This document shows positions 8,941 to 16,400 of a stretch of DNA of 16,400 nucleotides, piece after piece. The position numbers and the translations under genes were made by a program. Within the stretch, counting starts at the first letter, position 1. Every line of letters starts with the position of its first letter. Source of the stretch: Smittium culicis (Eukaryota > Kickxellomycota > Harpellomycetes > Harpellales > Legeriomycetaceae); assembly GCA_001970855.1 (NCBI GenBank), contig LSSN01000226.1:1-16400 (forward strand), in the 5' to 3' direction. The notes below the pieces were generated by a model, which searched no databases, had not been told where the DNA came from, and saw nothing but the letters and a program-made list of their open reading frames with translations.

Positions 8941-10770
8941 ATGGAGTCTTTAATTCTAAAAAACGATAATATCCAAAAGAAGCTATTCTCTTTCTTGGAT
9001 TTGGATACTATCATGGAGCTAAGACTTATCAACAAGTCCATATCCGAAGTCGCAACAATGAAGATGTGGGAAACTGTAACAGAAGACCACTACGAGCTCG
9101 AAGAATTCGAGTCTTTGATGATAAAGAACGCGCACCACATCGTCAAGCTGGCTGTAAACAACATGGATGATCAGCTCAATGCCACAAAAGTTGCTTACTT
9201 GCTTGATCGTCTAGTTCGAATCGAATCTATCGAATTCAAGTACTTCGCCTCCTTCAAGCTCATCTACAAGTTTTTGGAAGGATTGGCCTCTAAATTCCTC
9301 ACCCAAATCAAATCCGTTGATGTCAGTCTCTCTGGAATGAACGAAATGGACCATCAACAACCTGGAATGCCAAAAAGATCTAAATTGCCCCACTCTGGAT
9401 ACGACAACGGTATCCTCTCATTAATCGCCAAATTCCCCAACTTGGAATCCGTCATCATTTCTGAAGTTGATATCCCTGGATCTGAAATAAATCAAATGTT
9501 TATCAATATGACTTCAAAGAACATTAATACTATCGCTTTGCGTATTTTCGGACCTCTTGAACCTGAAACTTTCCAAGTAATCAAAGCCAAATACGCTAAA
9601 ACTCTCAAAAGCGTCGAAATTGGCGGTATGGAATCTACAAGCATTGCTACAGAGTTTGAAAAGCTGCTCATGGAATGCAGAAACTTGGAACAACTCGTCA
9701 CTGGCCCCATCCACGCAATTCCTAACAACTTCAGCATCCTCGGAAACCTCGCTCCACACCACTGCCCAAAACTTAACGTTCTTGATCTAAGCACCCATGA
9801 TTTCGCTGATCAGTACAACAAGTTCCTTGACCAAGACTGGTCATCCGTTAAAAACTTGTACTTTAGCGGCTCAACACTAAGCCACAAAACCTCCCAGATC
9901 ATTATCTCGTCGTTCAAAAAAATCGCCTCGATCGGTTTCATTGAAGTTCAAGAAATGACTTCTGAATCACTAAAAATGATTCTAGACTCTATTATCAAAA
10001 AGCTAAAGAGCCTCCAGCTAATCGCCCTAAATTTCCCTCTCGAAAACGCATGGTCCAACTACAATGAGTTTTCAATGTTGGAACGCCTCATGCTTGTCCA
10101 CCTTAATCTATCTAACAGCACCCTATGCGACATTCTATCAAAGAGCAAAGCCTTAAATGAACTCGTCTTGGAAGGTGTTAAACTATCAAACTACCAAACG
10201 GTTATCCCTGAACTTAACCGCCTTAAACAAAGCAATAACCTCTATACCAAAAATTTGAAAACTCTAGTCATCGCCAACGATCCAAATGTCACCTACGATT
10301 TTGCCTCAAAGTTCTTGCAAACTGTCAACGTCAACTTGTTTGATGTCGACTTGAAAGGAAACAATATCGATCCTGCTGAGTTTGAAGACTTGATGGATGA
10401 CTTCCCAAATATCAGCTTTGACTTCCAAGAAGACTTTGAACAACTCGGCGAGTCTGACTATGACGATGATCTAAGCTCTGATTTCAGTTCAAGTGGTGAA
10501 TACAACAACATAATGGCTCCTAGAAATAGATACGATGATGACGTTAATGACCCCAGCAAATACGAAGTCGATGAAGAATCAAATGGAAACTATGCTGAAA
10601 CCACTGAAAACGCTTTCCCTGAAGATAACACCGAGTTCTACTCAAACCCACTTGGTCTTCCACGTCACAACAAATCCAAATCTAAAAAGAGTAAAAACCA
10701 TGACAACCAAATTGCAAACCCCATTTACAAAGATTTTTCAAAATCTAACAACGAAAACGACGTAGACTAA
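8941..10770 (+). CDS. F-box and leucine-rich-repeat protein
   Basis: This is a 609-aa intronless ORF. Residues about 9-46 (NIQKKLFSFLDLDTIMELRL onward, to a Trp at residue 43) match a degenerate F-box: a leucine-rich first helix, then the RLINKS turn and MW near the end. The following 420 residues carry irregular leucine-rich repeats, including FPNLESVIISEVDI, CPKLNVLDLSTHDF, FSMLERLMLVHLNLS, SKALNELVLEGVKLS and TKNLKTLVIAND. This is the arrangement of F-box/LRR substrate receptors of SCF ubiquitin ligases: the F-box binds Skp1 and the LRR arc binds the target. The last about 100 residues are acidic, Ser/Asn-rich and presumably disordered, with a basic patch (NKSKSKKSKNH) near the end that could be a nuclear signal. 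The F-box lacks the usual Leu-Pro start, so Skp1 binding is inferred. The target is unknown. Codons are rich in C-ending forms compared with the flanks. Confidence 0.85.
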   Translation: MESLILKNDNIQKKLFSFLDLDTIMELRLINKSISEVATMKMWETVTEDHYELEEFESLMIKNAHHIVKLAVNNMDDQLNATKVAYLLDRLVRIESIEFKYFASFKLIYKFLEGLASKFLTQIKSVDVSLSGMNEMDHQQPGMPKRSKLPHSGYDNGILSLIAKFPNLESVIISEVDIPGSEINQMFINMTSKNINTIALRIFGPLEPETFQVIKAKYAKTLKSVEIGGMESTSIATEFEKLLMECRNLEQLVTGPIHAIPNNFSILGNLAPHHCPKLNVLDLSTHDFADQYNKFLDQDWSSVKNLYFSGSTLSHKTSQIIISSFKKIASIGFIEVQEMTSESLKMILDSIIKKLKSLQLIALNFPLENAWSNYNEFSMLERLMLVHLNLSNSTLCDILSKSKALNELVLEGVKLSNYQTVIPELNRLKQSNNLYTKNLKTLVIANDPNVTYDFASKFLQTVNVNLFDVDLKGNNIDPAEFEDLMDDFPNISFDFQEDFEQLGESDYDDDLSSDFSSSGEYNNIMAPRNRYDDDVNDPSKYEVDEESNGNYAETTENAFPEDNTEFYSNPLGLPRHNKSKSKKSKNHDNQIANPIYKDFSKSNNENDVD

Positions 10771-10817
10771 CTTCCTATATATATACAACTCCTTGATTCA
10801 TTTCTAAAAATTCTTCT

Positions 10818-10838
10818 AATAAAAAATGTGTTTTTATT
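10818..10838. terminator. Palindromic polyadenylation signal
   Basis: AATAAAAA (10818-10825) and TTTTTATT (10831-10838) form a small inverted repeat, so an AATAAA exists on both strands. It starts 47 bases after the F-box stop codon. Only the plus-strand signal has an obvious gene to serve. Confidence 0.4.
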
Positions 10839-11184
10839 ATAAATTTTATAAAATTCATGTATTAAATATTCGCGTATTATCTTTAACTTTTAATTTGATC
10901 CAACGAGTTATCCCTCATATTAATACTTGTTTTATATTTCAACTGGTTATATTTTTTAGCATTATTTGGAGGAGAAGGATTAATGACCGTTTTTAAACCC
11001 CCAAACTAACCTCTACTCGTTTATTTTTTGCTTTTAAAACATATTCCAGTACGTTAAAATAAAAACTTGGACTAAATTTAATTTAAATATCGAGTAAAGG
11101 TTTGCAAAATTTTACCGAAAATCACCTAATACTCAATATAAGCCCAAATTTATGGGTAAGATAATAATGGAAATATCAACTTAT
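10839..11184. other. Non-coding spacer before LINE copy 2
   Basis: About 350 bp of AT-rich DNA between the F-box 3' end and the truncated LINE. No gene or repeat was recognised. The 5' boundary of the LINE is uncertain and could extend somewhat into this interval. Confidence 0.4.
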
Positions 11185-11192
11185 GTCCTAGA

Positions 11193-11561
11193 TCTGACAT
11201 CCAAGCAATGTATCCGTACCTGAAGCTGAGCCTTCAGGACATTGGAAAAATGCGTAGGGGCACATTCCGGACTGCCTTGCACTTGTCGAACATGAAAATC
11301 GTCGACCAAAAATTCAAAAAAAATTTCCCCTGCTGCAACGTGTGTGTGCCTGAAACGGTCGACCACATACTTCTGAGCTGCGGCCGGTGGCGAAATCACC
11401 GATCATCGACGATCGGCCGGCTCATACCGACTCCGATCAGTTCTGAAGAAAAATTTTTACTTTCGAATTTCAACGAAGATCGGTTGGGGATGGTTGGAAA
11501 ACTCCTTGGAGGGGAGCCTAAACAATATTTAAGTCGGCTTCGAGCTGGCACAGCCGATTAG
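11193..11561 (+). pseudogene. C-terminal fragment of a non-LTR reverse transcriptase
   Basis: The frame is open from shortly before the ATG at 11208 to the stop, giving about 122 codons. It contains a CCHC zinc knuckle of the form C-x2-C-x6-H-x4-C (CNVCVPETVDHILLSC), preceded by GTFRTALHLSN. This is the zinc-binding tail found after the polymerase domain in many LINE ORF2 proteins, where a Trp often follows the last Cys, as here (GRW). The part ends with LSRLRAGTAD. Endonuclease and polymerase domains are absent, so it is a dead fragment; the internal ATG is not a real start. The precise LINE clade cannot be set from this tail. Confidence 0.75.
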
Positions 11562-11614
11562 AATTTTGAGCTAGAAACAGCCAAATTTTTTGAACGGAAT
11601 CCGCGTGCCCAGAA

Positions 11615-11638
11615 CACTTATACTTTGCAGTATAAGTG
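11615..11638 (+). other. 3' UTR stem-loop of the LINE
   Basis: CACTTATACT and AGTATAAGTG form a perfect 10-bp stem with a TTGC loop. A conserved 3' stem-loop is a known recognition element for some LINE reverse transcriptases. In copy 1 the same place (about 1638-1663) keeps only the inner TTATA/TATAA pairing. Confidence 0.6.
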
Positions 11639-11808
11639 ATTAACCAAGCTCCCTTGAACCAATGCTAAGTGGGTATGGAGCTGCTAGAGTGGCGGAGATG
11701 TGTCGGTTGAAAAATTATTTTTTTATATTTATTTAACTTTTTAAATATTTTTTGACAGTTTTTAGTATACTTTTAAATTATGTTTAATAAACTCTGAGAA
11801 AAAAAAAA

Positions 11809-13482
11809 TAATAAAAAAGTTCAAAGCCATTCATTTACCCATACCCATATCATTTCACTTTAATTCCATAATCAAACAGCATAACTAAACCAGATTTTGT
11901 ACCTAATTAGCTTGTTAATATTTTGAAGTTTAAGTGAATCTATTTTTTACAATTTGAATGCCTGAATATTATCACAAAGTAGCTTGTTTGTTTTTTTTAA
12001 CCAATACCCGTTTTATTATACATGTGTTTGCTAAATATAGTCCTGTCAATTCTGATTTCATAAACCTCAATCCCAGTCCGTGTGCACATATAAATTGCAC
12101 ATTAACGCATTTTCTTTTTAGATAACTATTTCTGACAATTTTATAAATAAAAAAATTGCAGCCAGGTATAACGTTTATTTTACATTTCCGCAAATCGCTT
12201 TTTATAAATACTTTTAATAATATATAAATATAAATCCCTTTTTTTAATGATTTGTGTAGTAATCATACAATATGCATTTACTTATTTTCTTTTAGGTAGA
12301 TTTGCAGCGTGAAAGGCGCAGATGCTTTGGGTAACAATCTGTTTATATAAATTAAATATATAAATTGATATAGCTCTACAGAGTACGCAGGTTAATGTAA
12401 ATATTTTTTTAGTTTAATAAAGTTTAATGAAAAAATTCTATGATATGGTTGCATAATCTAGCGAGTCACTGAATAATCATTTTTACATTTTCTTAATTTC
12501 TATTTCAATGAAGTAACATTGTTTGCAAACACGTATAATTCTGCACATCAGCTCCCTAAATTATGGTATATATACTCCTTTTTTTTTATTTAGAATTCAA
12601 ATTTACTGTTTTTATGAGCATTGGCCTTTTTATTGCTGAATTTCGCGAGCCTTTTTAATCGCCATACAGCCTCTTATGCAATATATATAACCTAAATATT
12701 TTTATTTTGGAAATAACTTTCGTTTCCTAAAAAAACATCGCTTGAGTGCGCTAATGGTATCTAATTGCCACAATCCATCTATCAATCTGTCTCGATTTTT
12801 ATATGTATGACCCGTACCAAAGTTACATTCGGTTTAGCTAATGATTTAAATTCCCCTTCTTCAAAATACAAATTATCAATAACTATTCTGCGAAAACCCT
12901 AAAAAAAATTCCTTTGGTGGCTTTTTGTACTTACTCTAAAAAAACTTTCAATATTTTTTCTTGTTTTTTTTTTGCCAGAGCTTCGAAATCAGCTTACAAG
13001 TTTTGAACAACGTTGGTTTTATATTAAATTCTTGCGCTTATCTTATACTTAAGATGAGTATAGAAGACTCATTTTGCCCCCCCCCCCTCCTCCCACAGAT
13101 TTATTTTACCTAAATCGCTTTCAAATTTTGACCAACGATCCTCACCAGCTTTTTTTTATGGTTATTAAACTACTGAAGGAGAAATGGTTATACCGAATAT
13201 GATTTTCATTAGTTCTATTTTCCCATATTATTTTATTTTTATTAGTTATTTTATAACTGATAGTCTGAAATCAATTTATACTCTACCTATAACATTCAGC
13301 CATATCAATTTAGATATATTATTAAAATATTTAACAAAAAAATAGAAATTTAAAGTCTAGTGAAATTTATGGTACACGCATTTAAATTTATTAGGATCAT
13401 CTTTTTAAATTGATAAAATATGAATCTAACCTGACGTTGTAAAAAAGTAGTTATAAATGAAAATACCTTTACTTTATATATA
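11809..13482. other. Long non-coding AT-rich interval
   Basis: About 1.7 kb with no supported gene on either strand. A 73-codon minus-strand ORF at 11972-12193 has no family resemblance. The only distinct feature is a run of 11 C (13077-13087) followed by CTCC repeats. Confidence 0.5.
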
Positions 13483-13679
13483 TTAGCCCTTTCCCGCCCA
13501 ACACTCTTTATAAAAGTCAATTATATGATTCGTATATGATTTAAAAGAAGGTTTATTATTTGTTGTTAATTTACAGTATACCAATAGTTCATAAAGCCTC
13601 GGAATTAAAGTATTTTAATTGAATGCTGTTGGCTATATCTGGCGGTCCAAAAATATTCTACCGCCCGGGAAAGGGTTAA
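13483..13679 (-). mobile_element. Small TTAA-type inverted-repeat element (copy A)
   Basis: The left end is TTAG-CCCTTTCCCG (13483-13496). The right end is CGGGAAAGGG-TTAA (13666-13679). The ends are inverted repeats of about 10-11 bp, and the flanking TTAG and TTAA suggest a TTAA duplication with one mutation. Next to the right end is a subterminal hairpin GGCGGT...ACCGCC (13641-13665). Both ends and the CCGAG/GTTGGCTATAT block match copy B in reverse orientation. The body is 189 bp with no ORF, so it is a non-autonomous element, most like piggyBac-type MITEs. Strand is given relative to copy B. Confidence 0.75.
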
Positions 13680-14003
13680 ACATTAATCACAGACCGATAG
13701 ATATATTGATTATGAAATTTAAATTTTTAAAGCAAGGTTTTTTGAAAAGTTACTATTCTATCATAGCGATTATTTTTAATTGAAATCAGATTAGTTTCTA
13801 AAATTCTCTAGAAAAATTTAACAAATATGTTCATTTGAAAAAATGATTCTATTTGAATTTATTTTTGCGTGTTATTTTATAAAATTTATATGGCTAAATC
13901 TATATTTTATGGCTGTGTAAAAAGTATATGTTCAACAATCATATATAACTCACACTTATAATTAATAAAAACAAGCCATAAAATGTCAATAAAATATATT
14001 TGA
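13680..14003. other. Spacer between two inverted element copies
   Basis: 324 bp of AT-rich DNA lies between copies A and B. No gene is seen. It might be ordinary flanking DNA, or the centre of a composite foldback element whose arms are A and B. Confidence 0.4.
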
Positions 14004-14395
14004 TAAACCCCTTCACGAGCGGTAGAGTATTTTTGGACCGCCAAATATAGCCAACTGCGTTCAATGAAAATCGATTAATTCTGAGATATTAAACGATATA
14101 TGGGAGATTATTTGGAGGTGTGGAACTTTTACGATTAAATTTTTCATACTACAAAATTTAGTTGTTTTTTTTTCAACCAAAATAGATATCTATTTCGAAT
14201 GAATTAGATAATTAACCAATAGCTCTATCTAATTCAAAAAAGCAAATAGAATTTCCAAGAAAAAAAGCTCTGCTTCAGCTGAGAATATCCCATATGGTAA
14301 ATTGCAAAATAGCAGCAAAAAATAAATTTTCTTTTAATTCATAAACGAATCATTAAATTAAACTTTTTAAAGAATGTTCGACGATAAAGGGTTAA
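14004..14395 (+). mobile_element. Small TTAA-type inverted-repeat element (copy B, long form)
   Basis: The left end is TAAA-CCCCTTCACGAGCGG (14004-14022). The right end is CGATAAAGGG-TTAA (14382-14395). The left end carries the same subterminal hairpin as copy A (GCGGT, 14 bases, ACCGC). The right end (ACGAATCAT, then TTTTTAAAGAATGTTCG) matches the other end of copy A (ACGAATCAT, TTTATAAAGAGTGTTGG). The body is 384 bp, about twice copy A, with extra central sequence rich in short palindromes (AAATAGATATCTATTT near 14181). There is no coding capacity. Confidence 0.75.
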
Positions 14396-14570
14396 TACTG
14401 ATTATTAATCTGTAAAAAAATCTAACACTAAATTTTATATTCGTTTTTAGAGTTTTCAACTTTAAAAGAAAATAATTTTAAAGTCCAAACTAAAAACGTG
14501 GGATTCAAAAGATCGATATTTAAAATTGCATAAACCTCGCCACATTAGCTTTACGTTAGGAAGAGTATTT
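14396..14570. other. Short spacer between copy B and the DIRS-like inverted repeat
   Basis: AT-rich sequence with no recognised feature. It may hold the true end of the DIRS-like element. Confidence 0.35.
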
Positions 14571-14642
14571 ATGTAAATATTAATCGAGCTCGTAGAGCGA
14601 GAATTAATTAATATTATACGATTATAGGAGATATATATAAGT
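14571..14642. repeat. Inverted repeat, left arm (DIRS-like 3' structure)
   Basis: These 72 bp are the reverse complement of 14815-14886 with a single mismatch (14638 against 14819). The arm holds a locally GC-richer palindrome-like core, CGAGCTCGTAGAGCGAG. Its inner end (ATAGGAGATATATATAAGT, 14624-14642) recurs as a direct copy at 14897-14915 with two differences. Confidence 0.9.
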
Positions 14643-14814
14643 GATACCATCTTTATTGGATAATATAACCGAAATTACAAATTTAGAAAAAAAAAATTTT
14701 TTTTTAATCTAAAAATAAAATTCCTAAAATTTTCATATGTATGATGTAAAGTACATATGATTTTATCCTTATTACCTTTTCGCATAGGTTCAAATGGGCG
14801 CTTGGGTGGGCGGG

Positions 14815-14886
14815 ACTTAAATATATCTCCTATAATCGTATAATATTAATTAATTCTCGCTCTACGAGCTCGATTAATATTTACAT
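14815..14886. repeat. Inverted repeat, right arm (DIRS-like 3' structure)
   Basis: This is the partner of 14571-14642. It begins 36 bases downstream of the recombinase stop codon on the minus strand, the place where DIRS elements keep an internal complementary region and right terminal repeat. The 172-bp loop between the arms has its own hairpin (TCATATGTA/TACATATGA, 14733-14760) and an A10/T10 palindrome (14687-14706). Confidence 0.9.
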
Positions 14887-14919
14887 CATATCTCATATAG
14901 GAGAGATATATAAGTAACT

Positions 14920-16041
14920 TCAAAGTATAGAATTCGTCAAGTTTACTTCGGAATTCCTGTTAAGTCTGTAATATTTATCGAACATTTCAAATCCGGACCA
15001 ATTTGCTTGAGAGATAATAGCGTCCGCTGATACTGCGGCATTGGCCGCCAAGGTTTCTCCAATTGCTCTGGCTTTAGGTATCTTATTTCCTTTATTTATA
15101 ATCATACCTGTAATTGATTAAATATTTCTAGAAATGCTATCGACGGAGAGAGGCTTAGTGTTATCATTACTATATCCAAACAAATGATTAACAACAATAG
15201 CTTTGTCATTCAAATGAGGCCTTGGGCAAGGTAAGAAAGCTACTTTTTCCTTGTATATTTTATAAGCATAAACCGGACATAGAAGCTTGTTGTTATGTGC
15301 ATTGACTACGCACTGCTTTTCTATGGGTCTGCCACCTCGTTTTTCCTTAGGTGCTACGATTATAAACCTCAATTCATGATCGTAAACAATAGTTCTGATA
15401 TCGTCAATCCGATGTATGTCACTGGCACGTAAAAGGCCACATACCGCTAATAACCAACAAATTTTGGATGTAAGATCTTTAATTGTAAGTGTTTCAGATG
15501 GTCCGTCTGACTCAAAACGATCTAGAATGGGAGTGGTGTCGAGATCCAATCCATTATAAGTCTTAATATTCATTTCTTCTACATTCTTGATAAATAAATT
15601 TCATTTATCTGAATCCAATTGTATGTTGTCTATAATAAATCTTTGACTAATTGCAGGTTTATACACCTTGATTGTATTGACGTTCAACTTATTTGTGATA
15701 AATAATTCTGCTAAATAATTTATCAAATCGGTTGTTGTATAGTTACTTACATTGTTTTTAACCTCTAACCAATCTATAAACCTCTGTTGAATTGTGCTAT
15801 TTCTTGTTCGGCGTTTTACTAATCGTTCTTTTGGTAGTAAAAGTGCTATAGCTTCCTTGTTGTAGCCTTGATTTTCGAGGGAACTCCTGTGATCCTCCAC
15901 GCCGATAGCGACCATTGTTTGTTGTCCGTCAGTGGGAATTTTCCGCTTCTGGGGTCTGGAATGATCTCCGTTGCCTGTATCGTTATAGGATCTCCTAGTG
16001 CTAGTTTCATGAGGCCTGGAAACCAAATTGCTGATTCCCAT
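14920..16041 (-). pseudogene. Tyrosine recombinase of the DIRS-like element, broken by two stops
   Basis: One frame runs over about 374 codons, interrupted by TGA at 15603-15601 and TAA at 15120-15118; similarity to the family continues in the same frame after each. The N-terminal SAM-like core-binding part includes STIQQRFIDWLEV and LINYLAELF. The catalytic domain has box I in LLAVCGLLRASDIHRID (Arg at 15429-15427), a basic beta-hairpin region KEKRGGRPIEK that should hold the active Lys, and the C-terminal ANWSGFEMFDKYYRL with the likely nucleophilic Tyr at 14972-14968 or the neighbouring codon. The usual H-x-x-R box II is not seen; its place reads KARAIGET. The recombinase should integrate the circular DNA copy without target duplication. 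The first ATG considered is 16041, but the true start inside the overlap with the RNase H frame (ending at 15846) is unsure. Confidence 0.78.
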
Positions 16042-16400
16042 AACGGAGTCACTATTGTCATTTTAAATCTCTCTCTCCTTACTTTCTGAATAGCTTGTGA
16101 GATCAGATTCCACGGTGGACAACAATAAGGGTTGTTCCACTGTGACCATCGTTGTGATAGTGCATTGATCCCCTGAGCGTTTGGATCTGGATACCAGTTG
16201 TAGTATCTTGCAACTTTGTAGTTCTGTTTCGATGCAAACAGGTCTACGTCGTATGGACCAAACTTTGTTTCTATCCTTTTGAAAGTTTCTTCCGATAGAG
16301 ATCACTCCGTTTGAGCAGTCAGTCTGCTTGGCGCATCTGAAGGATTGAGGTATGTTGGGACATACGTCATTTGCGGTCGGGTATTCGATTTCAGACAGTG
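15846..16400 (-). pseudogene. RNase H end of the DIRS-like polymerase ORF, partial
   Basis: The frame enters from the window edge and ends at 15848-15846. It contains NPSDAPSR (16346-16323), the C-terminal RNase H motif with its Asp, then GPYDVDLFAS, YYNWYPDPNA, CPPWNLISQAI and TPLWESAIWFPGL. The last four are the conserved stretches found between RNase H and recombinase in DIRS-type ORFs. It ends with FPLTDNKQWSLSAWRITG. An in-frame TGA at 16304-16302 stands where the family usually has Trp (E-W-S-L), so a TGG-to-TGA change is the simple explanation. The last 196 bp overlap the recombinase frame. Reverse-transcriptase motifs are outside the window. Confidence 0.82.

Larger units (their letters stand above)
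11185..11808 (+). mobile_element. 5'-truncated LINE (copy 2) with its 3' tail
   Basis: This is the better preserved of two copies. It contains the C-terminal end of the polymerase ORF (to the stop at 11559-11561), a 3' UTR with a perfect hairpin (11615-11638), an AATAAA (11786-11791) and an A-rich tail (from 11799). Base composition is clearly higher in GC over 11190-11720 than in the flanks. The reverse-transcriptase core and everything upstream is missing, as is usual after premature end of target-primed reverse transcription. No convincing target-site duplication was found. Copy 1 at 1345-2001 shares the same 3' end. Confidence 0.8.
14571..16400 (-). mobile_element. DIRS-like tyrosine-recombinase retrotransposon, 3' part
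   Basis: Reading on the minus strand from the window edge: the RNase H end of the polymerase ORF, an overlapping tyrosine recombinase ORF in another frame, then an inverted-repeat structure. A reverse transcriptase/RNase H followed by a tyrosine recombinase rather than a DDE integrase defines the DIRS order. The gag-like ORF, the polymerase core and the left terminal repeat lie outside the window. Three in-frame stops show that this copy is not functional. The outer boundary at 14571 is a guess based on the inverted repeat. Confidence 0.8.

Noticed and set aside
11161..11820. ATAATAA at both ends of LINE copy 2 as a target-site duplication
   Set aside because: The match is only about seven bases of simple AT sequence and the 5' boundary is uncertain, so it cannot be told from chance.
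15601..16304. TGA read as tryptophan (altered genetic code)
   Set aside because: One TGA sits at an expected Trp, but the KIAA1143-like gene ends with TGA right after its conserved tail, and the p47-like and F-box genes use TGG for Trp. Nonsense mutation in a dead element is simpler.
16063..16305. 80-codon minus-strand ORF upstream of the recombinase
   Set aside because: It is in the recombinase frame but carries no motif; the real coding frame here is the RNase H frame, which contains GPYDVDLFAS and PPWNLI.

Overview
This is AT-rich eukaryotic nuclear DNA, most probably from a fungus. The reasons are short GT-AG introns (67-282 bp), compact genes with AATAAA signals, a p47/Shp1-type UBX protein, an F-box/leucine-rich-repeat protein and fungal-style retroelements. 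The very low GC content and the mix of a LINE, a DIRS-like tyrosine-recombinase retrotransposon and small TTAA-type inverted-repeat elements would fit an early-diverging (zoopagomycete-like) lineage. That placement is a guess.

Genes lie mainly in the left and central parts. A 103-aa possible membrane protein (404-715, +) is followed by repeat-rich DNA. An intronless 181-aa unknown protein (2995-3540, +) converges on a two-exon gene of the KIAA1143/DUF4604 family (4564-3816, -). Upstream of that, on the same strand, is a six-exon p47/Shp1 homologue (6726-4885, -) with UBA, SEP, SHP and UBX modules, the adaptor layout for the AAA ATPase p97/Cdc48. I rebuilt both spliced genes by hand; all intron phases close and the family motifs join across the junctions. 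After about 2.2 kb of non-coding DNA comes an intronless F-box/LRR protein of 609 aa (8941-10770, +). p97 adaptors and F-box proteins both belong to ubiquitin-dependent turnover, but nothing in the layout links these genes.

The rest is a layered record of transposition. Two 5'-truncated copies of one LINE (about 1345-2001 and 11185-11808) share a 3' tail. The older copy is interrupted by a 186-bp inverted-repeat element exactly where the other copy keeps an empty TTAA. Related elements lie at 13483-13679 and 14004-14395 in opposite orientation, with a decayed one near 8098-8240. A tiny retroposed mRNA tail (AATAAA plus 21 A) sits between perfect 14-bp target-site duplications at 7477-7546.

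The right end (about 14571-16400, -) is the 3' part of a DIRS-like retrotransposon: the RNase H end of the polymerase ORF, an overlapping tyrosine recombinase ORF, and a 72-bp inverted repeat just downstream. Both ORFs carry in-frame stops, so this copy is dead. No tRNA, rRNA or CRISPR array was seen.
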